Shown here piece by piece: positions 44,124 through 52,768 of a stretch of DNA of 64,000 nucleotides; the first letter of the stretch is position 1; each line of letters starts with the position of its first letter. Made by a program: the position numbers and the translations under genes. The notes beneath the pieces are model-generated. The model made no database searches, was not told the origin of the DNA, and saw nothing but the letters and a program-made list of their open reading frames with translations. Origin of the DNA: Rohdeia mirabilis (GTDB taxonomy: Bacteria; Planctomycetota; UBA1135; GCA-002686595); contig CP036290.1 of NCBI GenBank assembly GCA_007750655.1, forward strand, positions 4,278,001-4,342,000, in the 5' to 3' direction.

Positions 44124-44206
44124 CGCGAAGGATTTTCCGAGGCACAGCCGATCCTAGCTGTCCGCCGAAGCCGTCTCGGGCCTCGGTGCGCCACCACGGA
44201 TCGACC

Positions 44207-45748
44207 ATGCCTGCCGAGCGCTCCACCGCGAAGAAGAAGGTTTCCAGCCGCACCAAGGCGGCTGCCAAGAGCCCGCGTCAATCGTCCACGACGAAGGCGT
44301 CGAAGGTCACGAAGAAGGCCGGATCGACGCCCGCGAAGGCGAGCGCGTCGAAAGCAGCTTCGAAGAAGAAGGCGGCCAAGAAGGTCACGCGCAAGGCCGC
44401 CGCTCCGACGACCGGGAAGCCCGCGGCGAAGAAGGCCACGGCCAAGAAGAAGACCGCCAAGAAGAAGACGGTGAAGAAGGCCGCGGCCAAGACGAAGACC
44501 GCGAAGAAGGCCGCCTCGACGAAGTCGGAGGCCAAGAAGACGGCCGCGAAGAAGTCGGCGACGTCCTCGACCGTGAAGGCCGCGAAGAAGCAGACCACGA
44601 AGAAGGCGGCCCCGAAGTCCGCCGAGCGGACCACCTCCGCCGCGACCGCGCCCGCCGCGAAGCGCACACGCGCCGCCGGCTCGACGACCACCACCGCGAC
44701 GGCGAGCACCGCCACCGCGACCTCCCCCCGACCGACCCGAGCGTCCGAACCGGCAGCCGCCCTGCCGACCGACGCCCAGGCGAACTCCACGACCGCCGGC
44801 GAACTGATGAGCGAGAGCGAGGTGAACACGGCCGAGATCGACGGTGTCCTCGCCAGCGTGGTCGACGACGACGACCTGCCGACCGATCCCATCACCGAGG
44901 TCACGACCGAGGACCTGTGGGAACAGTACGGCGTCGAGAGCACCGCACTGTTGACGGAGATCGCGACCGACCTCGGTCTGCCGATCGACGCGCCCGAAGT
45001 GACGTCGAAGAAGCGCGGCCTGACCTCGCCGGAGCTCGAGCGCCTGCGCAACGAACTGATCGAGCGGCACTACCCGCTGGTCCGCTACATCGCCGAGCGC
45101 CTGCTGCAGACCCTGCCGAAGTCGATCGAACTGGACGACCTCATCAGCGCCGGCCAGTTCGGCCTGATGGACGCGATCCGCGGCTTCGACCCGGATCGGG
45201 GCATCAAGTTCAAGACCTACTGCTCGACGCGCATCCGCGGCTCGATCCTCGACCAACTGCGCTCGCAGGACTGGGTGCCGCGCCTCGTGCGCATCAAGTG
45301 GAGCCGCATCGAACGCGCGCTCCAACAGCTCACCGGTGAGTTCGGCCGCGAGCCCACCCACTCGGAACTCGCGCGCGTCCTCGACATGTCGCACGACGAG
45401 CTCTCCAAGGAACTCGGCGACGCCCAGGCCAAGGCGATGTTCTCGCTCTCGGAGAAGTGGGACGACGACGACGACGGTTCGGTCGAGAAGGTCGAGATCC
45501 TCGAGGACCACGAGTCGATCGACCCGGTGCGCGAACTCAACCGCCGCGACCTGATGAAGTTCATCACGCGCGCGCTGACGCACAAGGAGCGCTTCATCAT
45601 CGAGCAGTACTACCAGTACGGCCACACGATGCGCGAGATCGGCGAGATGCTGGCGCTGACCGAGAGCCGCGTCTGCCAGATCCACAGCAACGTCATGGGA
45701 CGTCTGAAGGGCCTGCTCGCCAAGCGCGAGAGTTCACTCGAGAGCTAA
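44207..45748 (+). CDS. FliA/WhiG-type sigma factor with histone-H1-like N-terminal extension
   Basis: 513 residues. The C-terminal 235 form a sigma-70 group 3 factor. Region 2 is R-N-E-L-I-E-R-H-Y-P-L-V-R-Y-I-A and D-D-L-I-S-A-G-Q-F-G-L-M-D-A-I, from about residue 280. Region 3 contains E-F-G-R-E-P-T-H-S-E-L-A, and region 4 has E-R-F-I-I-E-Q-Y-Y-Q-Y-G-H-T-M-R-E-I-G. The first 200 residues are almost entirely Lys, Ala, Thr and Ser in K-K-A-A/K-K-T patterns, followed by an acidic spacer (V-V-D-D-D-D-L). The basic region should bind DNA non-specifically or tune access to promoters. ATG 44207 (MPAERSTAKKK) is used. The terminator 45778-45808 follows. Confidence 0.9.
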   Translation: MPAERSTAKKKVSSRTKAAAKSPRQSSTTKASKVTKKAGSTPAKASASKAASKKKAAKKVTRKAAAPTTGKPAAKKATAKKKTAKKKTVKKAAAKTKTAKKAASTKSEAKKTAAKKSATSSTVKAAKKQTTKKAAPKSAERTTSAATAPAAKRTRAAGSTTTTATASTATATSPRPTRASEPAAALPTDAQANSTTAGELMSESEVNTAEIDGVLASVVDDDDLPTDPITEVTTEDLWEQYGVESTALLTEIATDLGLPIDAPEVTSKKRGLTSPELERLRNELIERHYPLVRYIAERLLQTLPKSIELDDLISAGQFGLMDAIRGFDPDRGIKFKTYCSTRIRGSILDQLRSQDWVPRLVRIKWSRIERALQQLTGEFGREPTHSELARVLDMSHDELSKELGDAQAKAMFSLSEKWDDDDDGSVEKVEILEDHESIDPVRELNRRDLMKFITRALTHKERFIIEQYYQYGHTMREIGEMLALTESRVCQIHSNVMGRLKGLLAKRESSLES

Positions 45749-45777
45749 AGCCCAGAGCTTCCCGCGGGAGCATGGAA

Positions 45778-45808
45778 CGAGGCGCGTCCGGTCACCGGAC
45801 GCGCCTCG
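45778..45808. terminator. 15-bp near-loopless inverted repeat between convergent genes
   Basis: Bases 45778-45792 are the exact reverse complement of 45794-45808 around one base. It lies between the sigma-factor stop (45748, plus) and the 11-haem cytochrome stop (45836, minus). Confidence 0.78.
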
Positions 45809-45835
45809 CTCGCGTTCAGAGCGCCGCTCGCGCTC

Positions 45836-48706
45836 TCACGGCCCGACGAAGTCCGTCACGCTGCCGCCCTTGGCGCCGTCCGCGTCGTACCAACTGTCGA
45901 GCACGAGCCCCGTCGCCGGATCGGTCAACAGCTCGAGCAGCGTCCGACCCAGCGGCCCCGCCAGGTCCACGTCGCTCGCACCGTCGCGCATCAGGTCCGC
46001 CATGCCCGGCTGGCGCAGCGGGTGGTTGTTGGACGCGAACGGGTTGCCCATCTCGTCGACGATGCGGTCGAGGTCGTAGAAGACCTTGGTCGCGTCGTAC
46101 ACACCGGCCGGTGCCACGTTGTCGGGCTTGCGGTTCGGGTTGTTGTCGAGCGGGTTGATCGGCGCTCCGTTCTCGTCGAACAGGAACATGCCCGAACCGA
46201 GACCCGCGACCATGTGCACGAACATCGGCGAGTTCAGCTGGTTGCCCGGGTTCCGGCCGATGTGGTCCTGCAACAGGCTCCAGTTCAGACTGTCGTAGTC
46301 GCCCGTGCGGATCGCCGTGCGGAACGACTCGTACTCGGTCCCGAAGTTCGCGATGCCCTCGGTCGTGTTGTGGCACGACACGCAGTAGCGCGGTCCTTCG
46401 TTCTCCGCCGTCACGCGCCCGCGGATCGAGTGCGCCATCATCGCGTTGTGCGACAGGGCCGGGAACGCGGCCGTCGGCGACGAACCCTTCGCGTTGCGGT
46501 CCGAGAACGTGAACACGTCGCTGCGCACGTTGTTGATGTCCTTGTAGCGGAAGAACGTCTTGGTGTTCGCGCTGAACTGAGCGATCTCGCCGTTGTGGTC
46601 GACGCCCAGCTGGAACATGATCGGCGACTGGTAGACGAAGTCGGCGAAACGCTCGCGGAACACGATCCTCTCGCCCGTGATGTTCGAGAAGTTGTTGCCG
46701 CCGTTGTACTCTCCCTCGAGGTGACAACCCATGCAGGTGTTCGTCCACGAGGCGTGGCACGTCGCACAGTCCATGCGGTCCGTGTGGCTGAAGCCGGGCG
46801 CCGGGTGGTTCTTCTGCTGCGGTCCGATGCCGGTGCTCGGCGACCCGTCGATCCGCCCCATCGCGTAGGACGCCGCCGGACTGTAGACCGGCCCGCCGCC
46901 GATCGGGTCGTTGACGCCGCTGTCGACGATCGTGTCGCGGGTCTGCGGCACGTAGTGCTTGTTCCCGGTCAAACGGCTGTACAGGTACAGGTGCCCGTCG
47001 GACTCGCGCCGCACGTTCCGCAGCACGTTGCCCTCGGTGTCGACGGCGTGCTGGCCGTTGACGCCGGTGTAGTTCGTGCCCGCGACCGTCGGCGCATAGG
47101 CGTCCGCCGTGCCGTGACAGCTCTCGCACGAGATCGCGACCCCGTGCTCCTGGCGCGAGTTGATCTCGTTCCGCCCACCGACCTCGCCACCGTGCAGATC
47201 GAAGCTGCCGTGGCAATCGATACAGCCCATCCCCGCCTCGTGGTGCACGTCCGGCGGCGTGTCGTCGCGTCCGTCGCCGTCGTAGTCCTCGAACTCGAGG
47301 TACTGACGGTGGTCGCGGCCGTTGAACTCCTTGTTGCCCAGCACCGGGTCGAACAGGCGCGTGTCGTTCTGCGTCGTGCGGTACGAGTCCGGGTTCGCCG
47401 GGTACTGCCGATTGCGCCGCACGTCCTCGTTCTGGTCGAGGCGGATGCCCCAGTACTGCATCACGGTGCGGTTCGAACCCTGGTGGCAGCCGGCGCAGGT
47501 CAGGTCGTCCATGCCCTCGATCTCGACGCCGTTCGACAGCGTCCGCGCCACGCTCACGATGCGGTGCGCGCGCACGTGCGGCTGTTCGGGATCCTTGATG
47601 TCGTCCGGGTCGAGAGGCTCGAACTTGTTGACGTGCGGATCCTTGCTCCCGCTGCGCCCGCCGAGGCTGTACGGCATGTGGCACGCCGTGCAGCCGGACG
47701 AGCGGTAGTCGCCCGAGCGGTTGTTCGCGCCCTTGCTGCCCAGGTGGCAGTCGCCGCAGGTGAAGGCGACCTGCTCCATGAACAGGTTGTGGAGCTCGGT
47801 GTCGGGGATCACGCGTCCGTCCGCGAACTGGTCGTCGAGCAGGTTCGCCGCCGTGTAGGCCTGGTTGTCCTCGATCGCGTCGGGCGAGTTGTCGTTGCGC
47901 GCGCTGAAGACCGGGAACTCGACCAGTTCGCCGACCTCGCCGACCGTCGCGGTCGACAGGTTGAACGACGGATCGACGACGGCGCGCCACCCGATGTCGG
48001 CCGCCGTGTCCTCCCACAGGCCCTGGCTCGCGGGCACCTCGTTCTCGGCTCCGATCGCGTAGGAAGCGCCCGAGAACATGCCGGCCGCCGTCGCCAGCAG
48101 CGAGTTCGCGACCGACTCGGAGTGCGGCGCGTGGCACTGACCACAGCCCATGCCCGACTGCGTCACCCGCAGGTCGCCGGGGTTCAGCCACTGCAGGTAG
48201 TCGATCGCCGTGTAGGTCACACCGTCCACCGTGTAGTCCGGGAACTTGTCGATCCCGGTCAGCGTGAGGCGGTTGAAGTACGCCGTCGCGTTCGTGTCCT
48301 GGAAGTTGCGATCGCCGATCTGGGGCGGCGGCGGCACGTGGGCCAGCTCCTTCGTCTGGCCGCTGGCATTGCCGCCGTGGCACACGATGCAGTCCATGTT
48401 CGAGGCCCCGGGGAACGGATGGGGATCCTCGATGCCGGGGCCGGCGTAGTTCGTCGTGCTCGAGCCGTTGTGGCAGAGCATGCAGGTGCTGGTGACCTGG
48501 GCACTGAGCGTCCCGGTCTCGCCGCCCCCGCCGCCGCCACAGCTCGACAGCGTGCTGGTCACGATGCTCACCGCGAGCGCCACGACCCCGAACGCGCGTC
48601 CGACCCTCCCCATCCGCGTACCGACACCTGAGCGCTCGCGCGCCGCGGTCAGGGTGACGTCGTCCGTCGCCCACGTCGGGCCGACTGCTTCTGCAGCTCG
48701 GTCCAT
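45836..48706 (-). CDS. 11-haem cytochrome c lipoprotein
   Basis: About 956 residues with eleven C-x-x-C-H haem-binding sites (CMLCH, CIVCH, CGQCH, CGDCH, CTACH, CAGCH, CIDCH, CESCH, CATCH, CMGCH, CVSCH), spread from about residue 75 to 750. A signal with lipobox T-L-S-S-C precedes a glycine run, so the protein is lipid-anchored outside the cytoplasm. The C-terminal 200 residues have no haem site. Probably a surface or periplasmic electron carrier of the nearby barrel-cytochrome set. ATG 48706 has GGAG upstream but leaves about 31 residues before the signal peptide; ATG 48613 would start exactly at the signal (M-G-R-V-G-R-A-F-G). Confidence 0.92.
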   Translation of the reverse strand: MDRAAEAVGPTWATDDVTLTAARERSGVGTRMGRVGRAFGVVALAVSIVTSTLSSCGGGGGGETGTLSAQVTSTCMLCHNGSSTTNYAGPGIEDPHPFPGASNMDCIVCHGGNASGQTKELAHVPPPPQIGDRNFQDTNATAYFNRLTLTGIDKFPDYTVDGVTYTAIDYLQWLNPGDLRVTQSGMGCGQCHAPHSESVANSLLATAAGMFSGASYAIGAENEVPASQGLWEDTAADIGWRAVVDPSFNLSTATVGEVGELVEFPVFSARNDNSPDAIEDNQAYTAANLLDDQFADGRVIPDTELHNLFMEQVAFTCGDCHLGSKGANNRSGDYRSSGCTACHMPYSLGGRSGSKDPHVNKFEPLDPDDIKDPEQPHVRAHRIVSVARTLSNGVEIEGMDDLTCAGCHQGSNRTVMQYWGIRLDQNEDVRRNRQYPANPDSYRTTQNDTRLFDPVLGNKEFNGRDHRQYLEFEDYDGDGRDDTPPDVHHEAGMGCIDCHGSFDLHGGEVGGRNEINSRQEHGVAISCESCHGTADAYAPTVAGTNYTGVNGQHAVDTEGNVLRNVRRESDGHLYLYSRLTGNKHYVPQTRDTIVDSGVNDPIGGGPVYSPAASYAMGRIDGSPSTGIGPQQKNHPAPGFSHTDRMDCATCHASWTNTCMGCHLEGEYNGGNNFSNITGERIVFRERFADFVYQSPIMFQLGVDHNGEIAQFSANTKTFFRYKDINNVRSDVFTFSDRNAKGSSPTAAFPALSHNAMMAHSIRGRVTAENEGPRYCVSCHNTTEGIANFGTEYESFRTAIRTGDYDSLNWSLLQDHIGRNPGNQLNSPMFVHMVAGLGSGMFLFDENGAPINPLDNNPNRKPDNVAPAGVYDATKVFYDLDRIVDEMGNPFASNNHPLRQPGMADLMRDGASDVDLAGPLGRTLLELLTDPATGLVLDSWYDADGAKGGSVTDFVGP

Positions 48707-48883
48707 GTCCTCGATCTCCTGCTTCCCCACCTGCCCCTGGACCGATCCCCCGCACGTTCTCGCGCGTTCCCCTGGAGTCGTTCCGACGGGTTCTATCGGT
48801 GCCGAACGGGTGTTGGCTTGATCACGGGCCCGTCGTTCCCGCGCCCTGTGACGTAACGTCCGACGCCGACCCGTCCCGCTGTG

Positions 48884-49059
48884 TCAGATTCCCGGCGCCT
48901 GCCGCCACGTCGCCCGTTGGTGGCAGTCGTCGCAGTCGTTCACCCAACCGAACGCGATGTGGTCGGGCAACGGCGCGCTGAGCAGGTCGTCGTCGTTCGA
49001 GCTCACTTGCTCGAGATCGGTCGGCGACGCGACGATCAGCGACGACCCGCTACGCCGGA
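48884..49059 (-). pseudogene. Repeat unit 4 (most distal, most diverged)
   Basis: On the minus strand it reads S-P-T-D-L-E-Q-V-S-S-N-D-D-D-L-L, then C-D-D-C-H-Q-R-A-T-W-R-Q-A-P-G-I and TGA. The last haem motif is intact, the penultimate one (C-V-S-C-H in the parent) is lost. It is the copy furthest from the gene and carries the most substitutions. Confidence 0.8.
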
Positions 49060-49235
49060 TCAGAATCCCGACGCCTGCTGCCACGTGGTCGGCTGGTGGC
49101 AGTCGTCGCAGTCGTTCAGCCAGCCGAACGCGAAGTGGTCGGGCAGCTGCGCGGTGAGCAGGGTGTCGTCGTTCCAACTCACTTGCTCGGGATCGTTCGG
49201 CGACGCGACGATCAGCGACGACCCGCTACGCCGGA
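49060..49235 (-). pseudogene. Repeat unit 3
   Basis: Reads S-P-N-D-P-E-Q-V-S-W-N-D-D-T-L-L, then N-D-C-D-D-C-H-Q-P-T-T-W-Q-Q-A-S-G-F and TGA with no internal stop. A GTG in the Q-V-S codons could open a 40-residue one-haem peptide, but no ribosome site is clear. Confidence 0.8.
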
Positions 49236-49411
49236 TCAGAACCCCGACGCCTGCTGCCACGTGGTCGGCTGGTGGCAGTCGTCGCAGTTGTTCAGTCACC
49301 CGACCGCGAAGTGGTCGGGCAGCTGCGCGGTGAGCAGGTCGTCGTCGTTCCAGCTCACATGCTCGGGATCGGTCGGGGCGACGAACGTTCGCCCGCGACG
49401 CCCCCGCCGCG
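49236..49411 (-). pseudogene. Repeat unit 2 with an in-frame nonsense codon
   Basis: Reads A-P-T-D-P-E-H-V-S-W-N-D-D-D-L-L...H-F-A-V-G, then TGA where the parent has TGG (Trp), then L-N-N-C-D-D-C-H-Q-P-T-T-W-Q-Q-A-S-G-F and TGA. It is nearest the gene and most similar to it in DNA, yet it is the one disrupted. Confidence 0.8.
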
Positions 49412-50089
49412 TCAGAACCCCGACGCCTGCTGCCACGTCGTTGGCTGGTGGCAGTCGTCGCAGTTGTTGACCCACCCGAACGCGAAGTGGTCCGGCAGCT
49501 GCGCCTCGAGCAGGTTCTCGTAGTGACAGCTCACGCACTCGGGGTCGGTCGGTGCGAATCGGCCCACGTCGTTCCCCTTGTGGCAGCGCGCGCAGGACGT
49601 GATCGCGTGCACGCCGTTGAGCGGGAAGCGCGTCCGCGAGTGGTACTCGACCATGCCCTTCGCGATCCACGTGACCTGGTCGTGGCAGTCGTCGCAGCGC
49701 GCGCCCAGTTGCCCCTGGTGGACGTCCTCGTGGCACCCGGCGCACCCGCGGTCGGCGAACACCTGCACGGCGCCGCGATCGTTGTGGCAGCGCAGGCACT
49801 GGGCGGCGGTGTGCGACCCGTGCAGCGGCACGCCGGTCTCGGCCGCGTGGTCGAACTCGAAGTCCGCGCGCAGCTCGTTCCAGCTGCCGCCCTCGTGGCA
49901 CAGCGCGCAGTCGGTCGGGAACGTGTCGTGCGGCACGACGGGACCGAGCCCGGCCTGCCAGCGGTGCACCTCGAGCCCGCCCGTGCGCTGCAACGCACAG
50001 GCGTACAGCAGTCCGGACAGGGCCATGACGACGGCCGGCACGCGCACCTCGCGCGGCACCGCTCGCCAGAGTCGTTTCAGAAGCTCCAT
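49412..50089 (-). CDS. 7-haem cytochrome c
   Basis: 225 residues with seven C-x-x-C-H sites (CALCH, CLRCH, CAGCH, CDDCH, CARCH, CVSCH, CDDCH), about one haem per 28 residues, typical of electron wires of the cytochrome c3/NrfH-like kind. An N-terminal hydrophobic segment (VPAVVMALSGLLYAC) could be a signal anchor or a lipoprotein signal with Cys at about 31. The start overlaps the 3' end of the barrel gene by 13 bases, suggesting a stoichiometric partner of that barrel. The 3' end forms the first unit of the 176-bp tandem array. Confidence 0.92.
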   Translation of the reverse strand: MELLKRLWRAVPREVRVPAVVMALSGLLYACALQRTGGLEVHRWQAGLGPVVPHDTFPTDCALCHEGGSWNELRADFEFDHAAETGVPLHGSHTAAQCLRCHNDRGAVQVFADRGCAGCHEDVHQGQLGARCDDCHDQVTWIAKGMVEYHSRTRFPLNGVHAITSCARCHKGNDVGRFAPTDPECVSCHYENLLEAQLPDHFAFGWVNNCDDCHQPTTWQQASGF

Positions 50090-52095
50090 TGGGCGAACAC
50101 CCCGGCCGCGAGGCCGTTCTCGGAGTTGTAGTTGGTGCCGTCGAGGTAGGTGTTGATCGACAGCAGGTCGGTGGGGCGCCAGGTCGCGCTCGCGCGCACG
50201 CGGTGCTGGACGAAGTCGTCGTTGTCGTCGTCGAAGCCGCGCTGGCGATAGTTGGCGAGCTCGTAGAACAGGTCGTAGGACGTGCGGTCGCCGCCGGTCG
50301 AGAGCCGCAGCCGCGCGCCCCAGACGTTCGTGAACGAGCCCGACGACGCGAAGGCGACGACGCGCACGCCGGAGCGCGCCCCGGTGACCGAGCCGAAGCC
50401 CGTCCCGAACGCCGTGTCCACGTCGACGCCCAACTCGCCGTCGCCCCCGTCCTCGTCCGAGTCGTTCCACAGGCCCGCGCGGCCGACGAGGCGCACGGCG
50501 TCGGACAGCGGTGCCCAGGCGTCGGCGCCCAGGCGGTGGACGCGCTCGTCGGCGATGACGGCGGGCTCGACGAAGGCCTGCAGCACGTTGTCGCGGTCGG
50601 TGTACGGGTAGCGCTGGAACGAGTAGGTGAGGTCGAGGCCGTAGCGTCCCGCGGTGTAGGGCGAGGTGGTCAGGTAGAGGCGCGTGACCTCGGGGCCCGC
50701 GCCTTTCGGGTCGTCGTTCGCGCTGTAGAAGTCGATCCACATGGATCCGACGGTCCGCCACCCGGCGCGCGGCAGGAAGTGGCCCTTCGCGACGACGAGG
50801 TCGCGGTCGGCGGTGCCGTTGTGGAACGAGCGCTGGTAGCCGACCTGGAACGCGGCCAGTTCGGTTGCCTCGGAGACCCAGCGCCACCAGCCGGCGAGCT
50901 GGAAGTCCTTGCCGCTCTCGAACTCGGCGTCCGGTTCGGGCATGAAGCCGACGCTGGCGCCGAACGCGTGGTTCTCGGAGGTCGCGCGGCTCCACTCGAC
51001 GCCGTCGAGCACGCCGAACTCCGCCATGCCCCCTTGCAGGAAGCGGCCGAAGCGCAGGCGGTCGTCGCCGAAGCGCGTGCCGCCGAGCGAGTAGGAGAGT
51101 CGTTCGAAGCGCAGCTCGGTGTCGGAGATGTCGTCGAGCTCGGGCCGGTCGAAGTGGCGGCGGTCGAGCTCGACGCCCAGCTCGAACAGCCCCCCGCGCC
51201 CGAACGGGTTCTCGTAGGCGAGGTCGGTGCCGACGCGGGTGAAGTATTCGGAGCGGCCGGCGTCGCTGGTGATGCGTCCGTCGGCGGCCACGTAGATGCG
51301 GCCGCTCATGAAGGGCGTGCGGTCGGAGGGCCGGACGGCGCGCATGCCGGCGAGGAGCGGTTGGTCGTCGGTGAAGCCGTCGTCCTCGCGCGTCCAGATG
51401 GAGCCGGGGCGGGTGGGGGTGGGGGTGGTTGGGGCGCTGGTTCCGGTGCCGGTGCCGGTCGCCTTGGCGCCGGCCGCGGTGTCGCCTGCGGTGCCGTCGG
51501 TGCCCGCTCCCGTGTTGACGCCGTCACCGGCTCCTTCTCCTGCTCCCTGACCGCTGGCGCCCGAGCCCGAGCTCCCCGCGCCTTCAGCCCCGATCGTCGC
51601 TTCCGCGTTTTGATCGCTAAATCGCTCGGCGGGCAGCAGCGCTTCACCCGGCGTGCCGGCCACGGGCACGAAGGTGGCGGTGGCCATCTCGATCACGGCC
51701 GAGCGCTCGTTCACCGAGCGCACGTCGGCCCGGAAGCGCCCGCCCTCGCGCGGGGTGAGCCAGACCACGTCCCCCACCTCGAGCCCGTCCACAGCCCCCC
51801 GGTCCACCGTCGCGCGCCCGCTCCCGAGCACGTTCGTGACCCGCAGGGCGACCCGGACCTCGTCGTCGGGCTCGGTGCGGGCCTCCTCGCCGGTGGCCGT
51901 CCGTGGCCCAGCCAGCGGTTCAGCCGCCTCGGCGCTCTCGACCACGCCCTGGGCGAGACCCGGACCCGCGACGAGCGTCGCCATGCACAGCCCGCCCAGG
52001 CAGGTGCGGCCCAGGCCAAGGCCACCAAGTGAGCCGAGGCGGATTGCCCCCTCCGTGGCGGCTCGGGCCGCATTGTTCGTCCAGGACCCCCTCAT
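50077..52095 (-). CDS. Outer-membrane beta-barrel protein of the cytochrome cluster
   Basis: 672 residues from ATG 52095, which has a good GGAGG nine bases upstream. A signal peptide (CLGGLCMATLVAGPGLAQG) leads into a small beta-rich domain (about 80-140, V-T-N-V-L-G-S-G-R-A-T-V-D-R-G-A-V-D-G-L), then a Gly/Ala/Thr linker (about 165-230). Roughly 430 residues of alternating strands follow, ending in an aromatic C-terminal strand (G-V-F-A-Q-W-S-F), the outer-membrane insertion signature. No MtrB-type C-x-x-C pair is present in the mature protein. Its overlap with the 7-haem gene suggests a porin-cytochrome unit, inferred from context. Confidence 0.82.
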   Translation of the reverse strand: MRGSWTNNAARAATEGAIRLGSLGGLGLGRTCLGGLCMATLVAGPGLAQGVVESAEAAEPLAGPRTATGEEARTEPDDEVRVALRVTNVLGSGRATVDRGAVDGLEVGDVVWLTPREGGRFRADVRSVNERSAVIEMATATFVPVAGTPGEALLPAERFSDQNAEATIGAEGAGSSGSGASGQGAGEGAGDGVNTGAGTDGTAGDTAAGAKATGTGTGTSAPTTPTPTRPGSIWTREDDGFTDDQPLLAGMRAVRPSDRTPFMSGRIYVAADGRITSDAGRSEYFTRVGTDLAYENPFGRGGLFELGVELDRRHFDRPELDDISDTELRFERLSYSLGGTRFGDDRLRFGRFLQGGMAEFGVLDGVEWSRATSENHAFGASVGFMPEPDAEFESGKDFQLAGWWRWVSEATELAAFQVGYQRSFHNGTADRDLVVAKGHFLPRAGWRTVGSMWIDFYSANDDPKGAGPEVTRLYLTTSPYTAGRYGLDLTYSFQRYPYTDRDNVLQAFVEPAVIADERVHRLGADAWAPLSDAVRLVGRAGLWNDSDEDGGDGELGVDVDTAFGTGFGSVTGARSGVRVVAFASSGSFTNVWGARLRLSTGGDRTSYDLFYELANYRQRGFDDDNDDFVQHRVRASATWRPTDLLSINTYLDGTNYNSENGLAAGVFAQWSF

Positions 52096-52507
52096 CGACA
52101 CCGCCCTCCAGGCTCCGTCGAGGGGGGCTATCGGCTGTGGGAGGGGGCTGGGCGGAGGCGAGTTGGGGGAAGTAGGGTGGCGGAACCGCGGACCCACAAT
52201 CCGACGCTCAATCCGATTCGAGCACGCGGCTGCTCACGCTCCCCCGTAGAAGACTCGACCAGGCACCACATCAAGGAATGGCTGGAGGACCGACCAAAGG
52301 CGAAAAGACGTCAATCCACATAGCTTGCTAGACTCTTCAATCGTCAGGTCCGCGCAAGCACCCCTCCCCACCCCTCAGCGCTCAATGAATCGCCCCAGAT
52401 CGCTAGCTGGCGCCCCGCATCTCGCTGGCACGGCACTGTCGCTACCCGGATCAGCTGGGCCATCGCGGGACTACTCGGAGCCTTCGAACACGCTTTAGTC
52501 TGGCAAA
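52096..52507. other. Composite 412-bp gap where GC-rich host DNA gives way to AT-richer DNA
   Basis: The left part (to about 52240) is GC-rich and contains the barrel gene's upstream region. From about 52245 the sequence is visibly richer in A and T and has codon-like remnants but no open frame of useful length. It must hold the promoter of the plus-strand cassette, but no confident minus-35/minus-10 pair is seen. No tRNA, direct repeat or integrase was found to mark an attachment site. Confidence 0.55.
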
Positions 52508-52768
52508 ATGAACGATCAAGGCGAACAGCCTACAAGCGCTCAGCTAGCTGAGCCTAAGAGCTTCCGGGAGAATTGTGCAACGTTCCTCATGAGCCTTGAG
52601 GAAGTTGACGCAGACATGGCCGCCATTCTACGCGACAATTGGGACGCACTGATCGCGATCGTCCGCGACGGTCAACGAAACTCCAAGGCGCGTAGCGAAT
52701 TCAACACCAAGGTGGCGATCGCGTTGGATTCGCTTCTAGAGGCGACTAAGACGGAAGGCGAAGCATAA
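52508..52768 (+). CDS. Small helical protein, partner of the Rad50-like ATPase
   Basis: 86 residues, largely helical and acidic (M-S-L-E-E-V-D-A-D-M-A-A-I-L-R-D-N-W-D-A-L), without signal peptide or membrane span. Its TAA stop overlaps the ATG of the ATPase gene by one base (TAATG), so translation is coupled and a complex of the two products is likely. I do not recognise the family. Codon use (AGA, CTA, TCA) differs from the strongly GC-ending codons of the surrounding genes. Confidence 0.78.
   Translation: MNDQGEQPTSAQLAEPKSFRENCATFLMSLEEVDADMAAILRDNWDALIAIVRDGQRNSKARSEFNTKVAIALDSLLEATKTEGEA

Larger units (their letters stand above)
48884..49558 (-). repeat. Four-copy tandem repeat, exact 176-bp period, derived from the 3' end of the 7-haem gene
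   Basis: Corresponding TCA triplets (minus-strand TGA) occur at 48884, 49060, 49236 and 49412, always 176 bases apart. The copy at 49412 is the real 3' end of the 7-haem gene; the other three lie downstream of it. Homology to the gene copy runs about 147 bases (to about 49558). The remaining 29 bases of each unit form a linker, which is nearly identical in the two distal copies. Because 176 is not a multiple of 3, each copy is in a different frame. Each ends with the C-D-D-C-H...TGA pattern. Confidence 0.93.

Noticed and set aside
46022..48631. An 869-codon plus-strand open frame
   Set aside because: Antisense to the 11-haem cytochrome, whose haem motifs prove the minus strand is coding.
49236..49411. 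Second possible selenocysteine codon in repeat unit 2 (TGA for TGG)
   Set aside because: The parent has Trp, not Cys, at that position and no GGUC-type hairpin follows at the right distance. It is a simple nonsense change in a duplicated fragment.
48884..49558. CRISPR-like or IS-terminal repeats
   Set aside because: The 176-bp units have no short-repeat/unique-spacer structure and are copies of a gene end; no cas genes or transposase are nearby.
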